Shown here: positions 21,712 through 34,300 of the stretch, piece after piece
Layout: every line of letters begins with the position of its first letter
How positions within the stretch are numbered: position 1 is the stretch's first letter
Assembly (NCBI RefSeq): GCF_037975245.1
Contig: NC_092565.1
Coordinates: forward strand, 14,351,499 to 14,415,498
From: Apostichopus japonicus
Lineage: Eukaryota; Echinodermata; Holothuroidea; Aspidochirotida; Stichopodidae
Length of the DNA: 64,000 bases
Reading direction: 5' to 3'
Translations under genes and position numbers: made by a program
The notes under the pieces: model-generated
Told to the model about the DNA's origin: nothing
What the model saw: only the letters and a program-made list of their open reading frames with translations
The model's database searches: none

Positions 21712-22392
21712 CTACTTTTCATAAGGTGGAAGTTCCTCGCTGGAGGAGGTAGGGGTGTCCTCAGCAATCTCCTCCCTGAGGGGTTCCTTAGAAACCGATA
21801 CGGGCATACCGGAGGTAATGCCCTTGCCTACGTCTAGTAATTTTTCCCTCTGAATGGGGTCATTGGGCAGGCCGCTTCCTAGAGCGTCCATTTCTGGACC
21901 TAACTGATTAAGCTGTACGTTCTCGGCCTGGACAGATTCGTACTTGGAGACACCGGCCGGGGGAAGGTTAATGACGCACCGAAAAATATCCCACTCTGGC
22001 TTGATGCGACCGGATTTAAAGAGATAATCTAAGGAGTAGGAGACTACCAATATCGTGATGAAGGAAGCGGACATAGCAAATGTACGAAATGGAAATAACT
22101 GCTCGTTGTCGTAGAAAGGGTACTTTATTAAAACTGGTATTTTAAGGGTGGCATCGCCACCCGCTACTCTAAAGAAGAGACCTATGATATACCCCAGTAA
22201 CGATCCGTAAGTATTGCATTTTGAAAAATAAATAACGCAGAACAACTGCGGAAACAAGATCACGAATACAAAATCCGAGCATAGAAACCAGAGTGCATAG
22301 ACGGATTTGATGGTGAGGCCGAGAATGGTGGCAGCGATACCGACTACAATCATGGTTATCCTCATGCACCAGAGAAGTTCATACTCTGTAGC
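21712..22392 (-). CDS. SLC5A7: SLC5A7 coding exon 8 and stop
   Basis: Acceptor CCCCTACAG|; 681 nt ending at TGA... on the minus strand at 21714-21712. Encodes [20 protein letters not shown], the last transmembrane helices ([40 protein letters not shown]) and a cytoplasmic tail of about 80 residues rich in E, P and S. The tail contains [11 protein letters not shown] where human has the trafficking segment KNENIKLDELA, and it ends [11 protein letters not shown]. Confidence 0.94.
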   Translation of the reverse strand, partial: ATEYELLWCMRITMIVVGIAATILGLTIKSVYALWFLCSDFVFVILFPQLFCVIYFSKCNTYGSLLGYIIGLFFRVAGGDATLKIPVLIKYPFYDNEQLFPFRTFAMSASFITILVVSYSLDYLFKSGRIKPEWDIFRCVINLPPAGVSKYESVQAENVQLNQLGPEMDALGSGLPNDPIQREKLLDVGKGITSGMPVSVSKEPLREEIAEDTPTSSSEELPPYEK

Positions 22393-25300
22393 CTGTAGGG
22401 GTGATACAAAAGCAGAGGTGTCAATCAGGTTCGTTATCATAATATTAGACAGCAAGAAATACCGAAGAAATTAAAAATATCGCATTGTAATTTCTTGCTG
22501 ATCCTACACAATGACACAATGCAGTATAAGCTTTAATCATGTTTGAAGGACTTGCTTTCCCTTTCATATGCAGTAATAAAATACTCTAGATTTCTGCCAT
22601 CTGCATAACAAAAATTTTTTATTCCAGTTGTTCAATCTAATGGCTTCAAGTGTGGAAAGGGTCTAATTGTGGACAAAGCAATTAGCTATTAAAACTGTAG
22701 AAATAAATCTCATTCTGGTGCCACCTTTAGAAATCGAGCAAAAACCATTAAAAACAAGAAGAGAAGTATATATCCTGTTCATACTCACACTCTGTATTAA
22801 GAGCAGTTTGCAGACATTCCTGACAAACAAAATACTAGCAGAGGAAGCAAGTATCCTTCTCATACTCACATACTGTCTTATGACCAGCATATAGGCATTC
22901 CTGACTAACATAGAACTAGCAGAGGAAGCAAATTTTCTTTTCATACTCACACTCTGTCTGAAGACCAGTTTGTAGACATTCCTAACAAACATAGAACTAG
23001 CAGAGGAAGCAAATATCCTTTTCATACTTACATACTGTCTTATGACCAGTTTGTAGGCATTCTTAACTAATAAGGAACTAACAGAGGAAGCAAATATCCT
23101 TTTCATACTCACATACTGTCTTATGACCAGTTTGTAGGCATTCTTAACTAATAAGGAACTAGCAGAGAAAGCAAATATCCGTTTCATACTCACACTCTGT
23201 CTGAAGACCAGTTTGTAGACATTCCTTACAAACATAGAACTAGCAGAGAGGATGGAGGAGTCTGCTGATGACATCACTGCTGCTGATACCGCACCCAAAC
23301 CGATAAAGGAGATGATATTAGGGGTGAGATACTGGATGACAAGAGGTAGAACGAGCTTGGGATCCTTGGCAGGTAATTCTGGATCAGGGATGTCTGTCTT
23401 ATTCCAGTCTGTAAATATAAACACAAGACAAAAGAAAAAAGACACCACTGATTTTATGATATACTTAAAATGTTTGCTTATGTTTCATAGCCATATTACA
23501 TTTTCGACCTCCCGTAAAATTCACTAAGGTTAGAGTCATGCTCGGTACAAACTCTATGAATTGTTAATCATCTCGTTGAAAGAGGTTTGGGCTGCTGAAT
23601 ATTCTCACCAATATCCTTCACTTCAGCCTTGCAATGACAACTTCAGACCTGTCATTTATAAACAAAATAGGCTAAACTGTGTGCATCTATTATTCAATGT
23701 GGTAGCTGACTAGCTAGGTCTGTTTATAGATTAGTGTAAAATATTCATGTTGATAAAGTAAAACAGATGTTCTCAAGCTTGTCAACATCAGATGCATTAT
23801 AAATGCAATATAAGCAAACAACATATTTATTTGGGTTCTAATGCTTTGATTGTAAAAGGATTTTTCTGCATATCATCCATCTTTGTCAGTTCAACTTACA
23901 TTCATGCCTGACATTTACATGCAAAGTTAGGCTTACGTAGGTGTCACAGTGTGGTTTAGTGTGTGTGTACATAGTTATGTGTAGATGTACGTAAGCATGT
24001 ACTCACAGCGTTAGTTTGTAACTGGTTTAACAGATGTAACACCTTCGGGAAATTTAAAGAGATCTTCTGCCAACTGAAGCTGTTTTTAGCAAACTTGGTG
24101 GAAATTTTCGGCATAATTTTTAGGTCAAAACTAAATCTTCATAGCATTTTGTTATCACCATGGCATATTAGTTTTTTAAACTTGGTAATATTTTGTAAAT
24201 GCACCTGGCAACAGCAGAGTGGGAATGATGTCATCAGAGCAATGGAGTTGTGTTTTCCATTATAATTTTAAACGATCATTTCCACAGATAATCTATTATA
24301 TTTTTGATGAAATTCTAACAACAGGAGAACATTTAAGAGCTAAGCATACATTCCAACTGTGTCAGGTTCCATGGACAATAAAAAAAAAAAAATATGACAA
24401 CATGACAAAGTAAAGCACTTGAAGAAGAAATACCCACATAACAGCTAGGCCACCTACTGTGATTATATTTCCTGGAAGTTAATTTAAACTAGTTTAAAAT
24501 AGGTTATACTCAAATTAACCATCTTTAAGTTATGTTCAGGACAAGTTGTTTTAGATGGGGTTTACAAGTAACAATTTAGAATATTTTACTCTACGATGTA
24601 TATTTTGCACTGTCTGCCACCAGATGTACTAGACCTTGAAAAATCTGTTGATAACTATTTCAAAGACAAATATCCAACCGTAACATAGATTAATTAAGCT
24701 ACACTATAGAACTGGTATTCCTTGGCATTGAATAAGTTTGGCAGTATATAAAATATATAATTTTGCAGAAGGTGTGGCAACCTTCATATATATTTTTTTG
24801 TGGGGGGGGGGGTGGGTTGAAGGACATAAACACACATCACTTATTGTTAAAAGCAGTAATAAATCTTTCCACAAAACTTGAGATTTTTTTCTATCCTGAC
24901 GTGGGACAAATTGTGATGCAAAAACAAGTTTTCCCCGAAACTGGAGATATCTAGTATTAGTTTCGTGTACAGTAGTTTACGGAGGAAGCAACAGAGCAAC
25001 GCACGTACACTTGACAAACGAAATCCTATCCATCCGAGAATCTCCGGGGAAGCTCATCAAAATATAGATGGCGACCTACCACTGGCTAGATTTTAATTAA
25101 GATGAAATATGATCGGACATAAATATGATCGTTGAAGCCTCCAGCTAATTCAATCTATTGGATGGAAAGTTTGCTGCGGCACGACGACGATGTGTGAATG
25201 AATGCTGACGTGGATGGGTGGAGACCTTTGCAGGGAAAACCACAGAGATGAAGAGAGAGATTGCACTGCACCCTAAGAGAAAGTCGGGAATCTTTCCATG

Positions 25301-28300
25301 ATGCAGGAGGGGAAATGTTTATATTCAGATGCAGCTATTTGAGTGAAAAACTGATTAAGACACCTTCATTATCAGTTCAATTGGTATATTTTCTTAATTT
25401 GGTTAAATAATAACACACACACACACACACAATTGAAGATTCTCTGAGTCATAAATTACATACAATATCAACAATTCAGCCGCTGTTATATGTGACCGAA
25501 CAGAGAATGCTTGGCGGGGCAGTGTTTAAGACTAATTAACTGACTTGAGTTTCTGTTCCAAATGTCACTTTAATTAAAACAATTTCAATTAGTCCAATGA
25601 ACGGTTAAGGTTTCATAAAGTAAAACATTAGCAACAGCCACCACCCTCAGAGAGTCAACTTAGACTCTCGTTACTGTTTATTAAATTAAAGGAATTGTCT
25701 GGTGGAAGATTTTGATACATTGTCCTTGTAGTATTTATTATTTTTCTCTTTCTAACCATGTAAAAATTGACCCCATTCGACATTTTCTTCTTGTAGAAAT
25801 CTGGTTTTCAAATTCACCAGTTTCTCACCAAAAGTACCGTTTGTTCGAACGCTTCAATATGGTGATTGACGTAGTGCTGGCAAATAGGCAAAACAGGCGA
25901 CTTGAAGTTAGCACTCCCATTTCCGCAGCAATACACTCTCACATGTAAACGCACATGTGATTGCCTATTATATAACGTGCATATCGCAAGTGTATATCCT
26001 ACTGTACCATGCCCAGTTGGTATACGAATAGCGTTGCACAAAATATACTCTCACACTCAAACCAAAGTTCATAAACTGTTCTTCGAAATCGCTGAAATAA
26101 AATTCACGGATCAAATTTACAGTAAAAAGAAACTTGAAAAGCATTCAGAACACCGAAAGATGAAACTTGGCGGAATCGATGTCAGAGTAGAATGTTGTAC
26201 CGAAAAGCTTAGGCTTCGCAGAACTGTCCCATTGTAAACGTTAGAGTAGCCTAAATGCGAACATTCCTCGCGTTGGAGCTGGATAGCGCGATGTATAAAC
26301 AACAAAGAGTCTGTGCTGTTAAAACTTATCTTGTGTTACTCAAAGACAACAAAACCACCGATCTACTACATATATGGCGAATTAAGGAGTTTTTGAAAAC
26401 ATATCAAATTTATAAGAAATTTCACCGAAAATTAAGGAAGAAATTAATCTGTATACAAAAGCGGTTTTTGTTGTGATTACTGTAGCCTACATGCGAACAT
26501 TCCTCGCGTTGGAGCTGGATAGCGCGATGTATAAACAACGAAGAGTTTGCTGTTAAAACTTATCTTGTGTTACCAAAAGACCACGAAACCACCGATCTAC
26601 TACATATATGGCGGATTAAGGAGTTTTTGAAAACATCTAATTTATAAGAAATTTCACTGAAAATTAAGGAAGAAATTAATCTGTATACAAACGTGGTTTT
26701 TGTTGTGATTACTGTAGGTACTGAACGGAGCGTGGGTTATGTCACAATGATGCATTAGCATAGTTGACGTTACGTTCTGTACTGTTCAAATCATATTGGA
26801 AGTGTCCATCCTTATAACGATTAAAAATCTTTTCTCTGTCAAACGCAACATTAGCGTTCTCATACTTTGACAACATGTTTGGAAAATTATTTATCATTTT
26901 TTAAGGTAACTTCTTTGGGCCACCAGACAATCCTTTTAACTCTGAACATTTAAGCATTCCATTACCATACAATATTGTAGGTTCATGCACTGCCACAAAT
27001 CAACTATGTAGGTACGTACCACACCACCATCATCACCACCATTATCAACAGTGCCACTACCACCACCATACTGATCACCACTATTACCTGTACCACTACT
27101 ATCACTTACCATCATAGTCACCAGTATCACCACTACTCACCAAAAACCACCTCCTTTACCACCACCACTACCACCACCATGAACACCTGATTACCCCCAT
27201 CACCACCATCATCAACATTGCCACCATCACAACTACTACCACAAGCATATACTGATCACCACTATTACCTGCACCGCTACCATCACTTACCATCACAATC
27301 ACCAGTATCACCACTACTCACCAATAACCACCTCCTTTACCACCACCACCACCACCACTATGAACACCTTATTATTACCTCCATCACCACCATCATCAAC
27401 ATTGCCACCATCACAACTACTACCACAAGCATATACTGATCACCACTATTACCTGCACCACTATTATCACTTACCATCACAATCACCAGTACCACAAATA
27501 CGTACTCACCTATTACCATTTATTATTGTCATCTTTAATGAGGGTAGTCCTGCTCAGTGCAGAAGCACTGCTTTCCAGAGTAGCAACAATAGTACCCATA
27601 AACGACATATATATGTCGTTATACATATATGTCAATATGGACATATATAGGTGCATATTGAAGGGAAGTTTTTGGGCAGTACTTGGAGATACCTCCTATT
27701 TATTTAATATCCTACTTAAATATCCTACTTAAGTATATCTACGTAAAACAAAAGATAAAAACAAGTAGGAAATAACCAAAGCAAAATTTGAAAGAACAGA
27801 GAAATTTTTGGATACAATTATGAACCTGAAACCAATAACCTTAAGTAAGGATTACAAGACTGTCTGCTAAACAAACATTACCTTTCAGCTTTTTTAAAGA
27901 AAATACAATCAAAAGACATTTCTTGCTAAACACATATCTTGGTTTTGAATAAATCAACAATGACCACGAATGATCTAGAATGAAGTTTCGTCCATATGGC
28001 CTGCTCATGCTCTGTATTTACCGTTTCCAACAGATCAAATTCTGGGCTTTAAGAATAATTTGTGAAGCAAAAATAGGCATTTTTTGTAGGTTAACTCAGG
28101 TATAAACTGAAGGCTAACTGTTGATATAATTACCAGTGTTTCTGGCAATAGCACCGATGAGAACAGATGGTACGGCCATAACGATACATCCAAAGGCAGC
28201 AATAAACGACAACATCTGAGCCCGTTCAGCAGATTTGGAGGACAGTACACGCTGAAAGTACACTTGCCATGGAATGCCGCCAAATACCTACAAATATGTC

Positions 28301-31300
28301 ATGGTAAGAAAAAGTACTGCAGTGTAAACCAAAAAAATAAATCTGGATGTTTGCTTTTAGTGCAAATTAGTAGTGAAACTGTACCAGGAGAGACAAGAGG
28401 TCATGAAAGGGCCGACTGGGATTTAAAGGATGGTTGCAAACTAGACTGATCTACTATACGGATAACAAACTATAACAAACTGATAACAAACTATAACAAA
28501 CTGATAACAAACTTTACTGATCTACTATACTGATAACAAACTATACTGATAACAGACCATCAGATATCTCCATCTTAACTGTATCTTTATTGAGGATTAT
28601 CCATAAACATATTCATGCAACAACAACAAAAAACCAAAAACTATTGTACACTACTCAAAAGTCAGTTCATCTCTCAAATGTTTGATCCAGCAAAATGTCA
28701 TTATTAGAGCAGCATTTCTATCTCTAAAGAATTCTGCTTTGATAACATATCTGCACATCTGGAAGTCCTTTCTCTTCACTTTTGACCATCAGACATCATC
28801 CTAAGCCACACTCGTGGAATTTTTATCGGGGTAGCAAAACTTCCTTCAGTTTAGGAGAGTATGAAGACAATGTAGGGGAGGGGGGGGGTGGGAGGGGCAG
28901 GGTGGAGGAGAAGAAGAGAAGAGGTTGCACTTACCAAGAGTAATGCATAGTCTATCCATACTCCAGAATATTTGGGATCCCATTCACCAAACCACAAAGT
29001 AGAATCAAAGACTGGAGTCACCGATTCATGAGTCATGGCAAATGGTATGCACAACCACTGCAAGACAGAGAGAGAGATGAATAATGTAAGACAAATAATT
29101 CTTCAGAAGAAGTGATGAAAAACAACACATTGCAAATACACTTGAGAATATATCTACGATTGTTTTGCTGTTTGCAGTATTATATGCTAGTGGAGGTATG
29201 TTTTTATGGTAGAGCACAACTGGGAGGGGTGGGGGGAGGGGGGAGGGGGAGAGATTGATCATCATCAAATTCCCAGGGAGTATTTATTTGGATGACTTTA
29301 ACCGTTACAAATTCATGTGGTCGTGACCAGTTTAGGGAAATCACAAGATAGGTCACCAAATGGAGCGCAGGGTTTTGAAAGCCATAGAATGCAGGTTTTA
29401 AAACAAATATATGATAAATCATTAATTATAAAACCAGTAGGCCAGTGGATCTCAATAGAGGGCCCCACTGGTTAAATTCCCAGCACTTAGAAATGATTTC
29501 AATCGCCCCACTCCTTCTAGATAAAGAAGTCAAGAGGACACAAAGGCTTACCAGGCCAAAGAAGATGCATATGAGCTGTACAACATCTGTGTATGCCACC
29601 GAGTAGAGTCCCCCAAAGAAAGTGTAGGCTACAGTTATGCATGCTGATATGATGACCGATATGTTGATGTCCATGTCTAGGATGACGCTTATGGTAGCTC
29701 CTGCGGGAAGGAAATTAAAAAGTCTTGTCCAAATATTATCAATAAGAATTATCCACTAATTATATTTGTCCTTTCTTCCTTTCTTTCTAAGATCATTCTT
29801 TTTTACACTGTTTTGTGATTTACGTGGATGGAAGCGAACGTGTGTTTCATTTTACCTTAGTTTGTATTGGGGATTATCTGATTCAACTTTATGTTATTTT
29901 GTTTCTTCTTTTCCCCCGCTCTTATTTTTTTTCTATCTTCTTTGTTAAGGATATCATTCACATTTCTCGGACATGATTTCAATGCCACAGTTCTATTTTT
30001 TTTTTTTAAATAACAAAATTCCTCGGTCATTTCTTCTTTGAAATGATCATTTAAAATAAACTTGAATTGAAATGAAACACTGGCATGGACTTTCATTCAC
30101 CTTTCCATATTCTCATCACCTGCCATTTCCATGGTAACTCTTTGAACAGAGCTCCTGATTATCACTACGATCACACGTTTTAAATATCTAGGTTTTACAG
30201 TCGGGGACATATAAACCCTACAGCCATGAATGTGCTTGACAATAGTGAAAACAGAATTGAACAGCACAAATCTGTCGAGTAGAGCGTGACCAGAGGGGTC
30301 GGTTATACAATCTCTAACATTTTACAACACACTCACACAAACTTTAAAAAAAACAACAAAAAAAACATGCTTCCCTTTCTTTCTGCTTCACAAAAGCAAC
30401 TTGTTTTTCTCTATTTTGAGATTTAGAACGTCCATGTTTTTCTTACCAAGAGCAGACAAAATGGCTGCAGACCAAAAGAGCTCCCCCATCAAGGCGGGCA
30501 AGAACAGCAAGCCACCCATCCGAGAACCGTACTTGATCTGGAAAGGATCCAACATAGTCACATATCCTTGCTCTCTCATCACTTTGGCAAACAATAGTCC
30601 ACCTGTGAGGAAAGATTGAAAGAAATATTCAACTTAATCTGGTGGGGAAGGGGTGGGGGGGGTGGGGGGTGGGTGTACACCACTCATTCCAAAAAAAATA
30701 TATCAAAGTAGTTATTAGCACAATATTGTGAGAAGACCTACTCATAGGCCTACTTTATAGATTCAGTATGCCCTAGAATGCATCCTTTGACAAACACACT
30801 AATTCCCTCAGGCTTACATGTGAGTCACTTTCAACAAGTTCCCCATGACCACACCCCCCTCTTTTCTGAATGCCTGGATCTGCCGCACCTTCTTGTGGGC
30901 TGCATGCGATCAGTCAGGTTTTCACACTGAAGCAGACCTACATATTCGGTAAGAAGTTCATTCCAAGCTTTACTTTGGAGTTGCTGAACACTTGATCTTT
31001 GACCTCTTTGACAGGTTTTCAGAATTGACCTCCTAGTGACCTTTGACCTCCACAAAAACAATAGATGCTTGTATTCACTTTAGTCGACGCCCTCTATTAA
31101 GTGTTCATTTGAGGTTTAATGTTGGAGTTAATGAGTTTACATGGTTTTAGACTTTGACCTCTGTTGACCCTTGACTTCCCCCAAAACAAAAGGGTTCTGG
31201 CACTCATTGAGATGGATCCTCAAGCCACACATGAAGTTCATCAAAGCTTACTTTTGAAGTTTCACGTTTACAAAATTTTCAGACAGTCAGCCTTTAGTGA

Positions 31301-34300
31301 CCTCAAATGCCCTTTGAACTCCACAGAAAACAATAGGGTTCTTTGTGTTCACAATAATGGTATAGAGATACAAACCCAACATATGAAGTTCAACTCCATG
31401 TATCCCTTGAGTTACATATATGTGTCTCCAAGCCAAGGCAGTACTTACATATACACACACACACCTACGATGAACATCACATAGATTCCGTTTGCTTCTA
31501 GCAAGGAATTGAAATTGCCCAGCATTGCAAAGAATACTCTCGTTGCGACCTAGAGAGGTAGCTAGTGCTTTGTGAATAAGAAGGATATCTTAAAATTCTC
31601 AATAGCAAAGATCTTGCATTGGAAAACTGTGAATATTCTGACCAACAATTTCTGTGCTGGACATGTTGTCTAGACAATGGGCCTAGACTGCAAGTGGGGG
31701 ACCATCAAACATATGGAGAAATGCTGAAGTTTCTACTTCAATATTTGATTTCAGCTGTGTCTATATAATGTACTACTTACCTAGGACAAGACTAAGAGCA
31801 TAGCCCCATGGAGCCTGGGCCCAAATTAAGCCTAATGAATAGACATATTCGGCTGTACCATTTATATATCCGCCTCCGACCCACGTAGCTGAAATTCAAG
31901 AGAAGAAAAGGGGGGGGGGAAATTGTTACAAAATCAATTAGCAACTTCTTAACTCTTGAAACAGAAACACTCATGTTTTGTTAACGATCATTTTAGTCAG
32001 TAAACTTAATGAGATATTTAGTATGATAAATTTGGACCAAGAAAACTTGAACTGAAACTATTACATTTTATATATAATTAGACAAAATTACATGATTAAG
32101 TGGCTATGGGTCTGATAATTCGTAGCTTCATATCAAAAACTTATAGTTCTAATAGTTCACCTGCAGAACTCTGTAGATCACACACTGAGGTCCAAACTAA
32201 ACCACTCCAGTGTAAACATAATAGCCCCTTGTTAATCTCTGTAGATCACACACTGAGGTCCAAACTAACCACTCCAGTGTAAACATAATAGCCCATTGTT
32301 AAACCCTGTAGATCACACACTGAGATCCAAACTAAGCCACTCCAGTGTAAACATAATTCCCCATTGTTTGTGACCTGACTCCTCCTCCAAAGAGGCGATG
32401 GGGGCCGGTTCAAGCCTCTGGGACAATTATGTCACCAGGGCCCTCTTTTTGTACTTTCCATGCACCCCATATATCCTTGGCCTCCAATTACTGGCCCCGA
32501 AATTGATCCCTGGACCCCAGGCTCTTAGCCTCTAATCAAGCGTGCTAGCATCAGGTACAAGGATTCAACTGAAAAGTATACAACTTTTCAATTAAACATG
32601 CAAGTACTTTACTGATTGAATCACTAATAAATGTCAAATTTCATTTAAAGAGAGGGAGCAGAAATAAACAACTTTAGAGTGGTTGACTGCAGCTGTGTTC
32701 CAGGAGGTGTAAACAAGACATTTACAAGCTCTCAGCACCTTCACAGTATTCCTATCACAATATATTCACTAGCGGAATGCAAAATGTTGATCACCACATA
32801 TATTTAAATATATCAAGAGTAACACCTGCTCTGGTACAGACTTTATCTTGGAAACTGTTTATGCGCTCTCTTAGATAGGTTTATTTAACCGAAATAATCA
32901 CTCAAGAACTCTCTCTCTTGAAATGAAGGTTGGGGAATTTCTAGTCTAATTGAAACCCAATTCAAGCAGAAACTAAATCCAGAAAATACGCTTAAAGCAA
33001 ACTTCCGGAGCAATTACGTCGGAGGATGTTAGTGATGGAGTGATAACGGAATGGTTTTAATCTCGGTGAGTTGCCATTGTTACCAAGGGACTCAATTTCA
33101 TCTTCTTTGTTTAATGTTACCATTGTTACCAAGGGACTCAATTTCATTTTCTTTGTTTAATGTTGCCATTGTTACGATGGACTCATTTTCATGTTCTTTG
33201 TTTAATGTTGCCATTGTTATGAAGGACTCATTTTCATGTTCTTTGTTTTATGTTGCCATTGTTACTAAGGGACTCAATTTCATCTTCATTGTTTAATTTT
33301 TTTCATTTATGACCAAGATGTGAATAGAATAATTGACTGGTTTCTTAGTTTTGAGACAACTGCATCATATACTACCAGACATTACAGTTTTAAACTGAAA
33401 AAAAAAATCCCAGAAGTATTTTAGCAACCTTGAACAACTAATATTCAGTATTATAGTGATCCAACATCAGAGTTATGTATATGAACCCATTTTTATTTGT
33501 ATTTTTTGTTTAATTTTACATGTGACCTAATGAGGGGCTCATCCCAACAGCATTTATATCTCTTCCAAAGATATAATAACAGTGGAATAGTTCTGAGCTC
33601 ACTGTTAGGTAATTATTACCCTTTCTTTTATACCAAAAGACTTAACTAGGAGACACCCAAAAAAAAAATACTGGTTAGGGTACAATTAGGAACAAGGACA
33701 CTTAAAAACCAACGTGCGATTCTGGAGGATTGAAAAAATACCCTGAAAGTATATAGTTGTAACCCTTGAGAATGGTATGTTGGGAATGAAGAGGAAGTGG
33801 ACCTTGACCCTCAAGAAGGTCAGTGAGGGCGCAGTACCAACTTACGTTTGTAAGCTATGATGGGCTGATTTGAGTATATAATGGTGACAAGATCAAGACA
33901 TATGTGTACATAATGTGCATTGTCAGCTACTATGTTACCATCCTTGTACATAATCTATATATCATACGTTGTATGCGTTAATCATGTATCACGACCACCT
34001 GACACGTTACCACCAACATGTAATCTATGGGATATGTGTCAGCTACTACTGCAATTTTGTACCAACCACCTGCTCTGCAGTACTACGTTTTGTTGATCTA
34101 TATCTGAAAACATGCGTTGATCTTGTATCGCCACCTGTCTTGTTACTGTAAATTGCACATTGTTAATGTACCTACATATATATGACATACTGCTTTAATC
34201 TTGCATGATATCACATGCTGTGTTTTATACTGTTTAATCTTGGACCATGACCTGCTGTGTTACTGCATTTTGTGATCTATATCTCACATAAATTTACAAT

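Noticed and set aside
22169-22369. Open frame inside SLC5A7 exon 8 in another frame
   Set aside because: Shadow of the transporter coding sequence.
27005-27530. CRISPR-like regular spacing
   Set aside because: Animal nuclear context; units are triplet microsatellite without spacers.
27218-27650. H-, T- and P-rich open frames
   Set aside because: Produced by CAC/CAT triplets inside SLC5A7 intron 6; no coding evidence.
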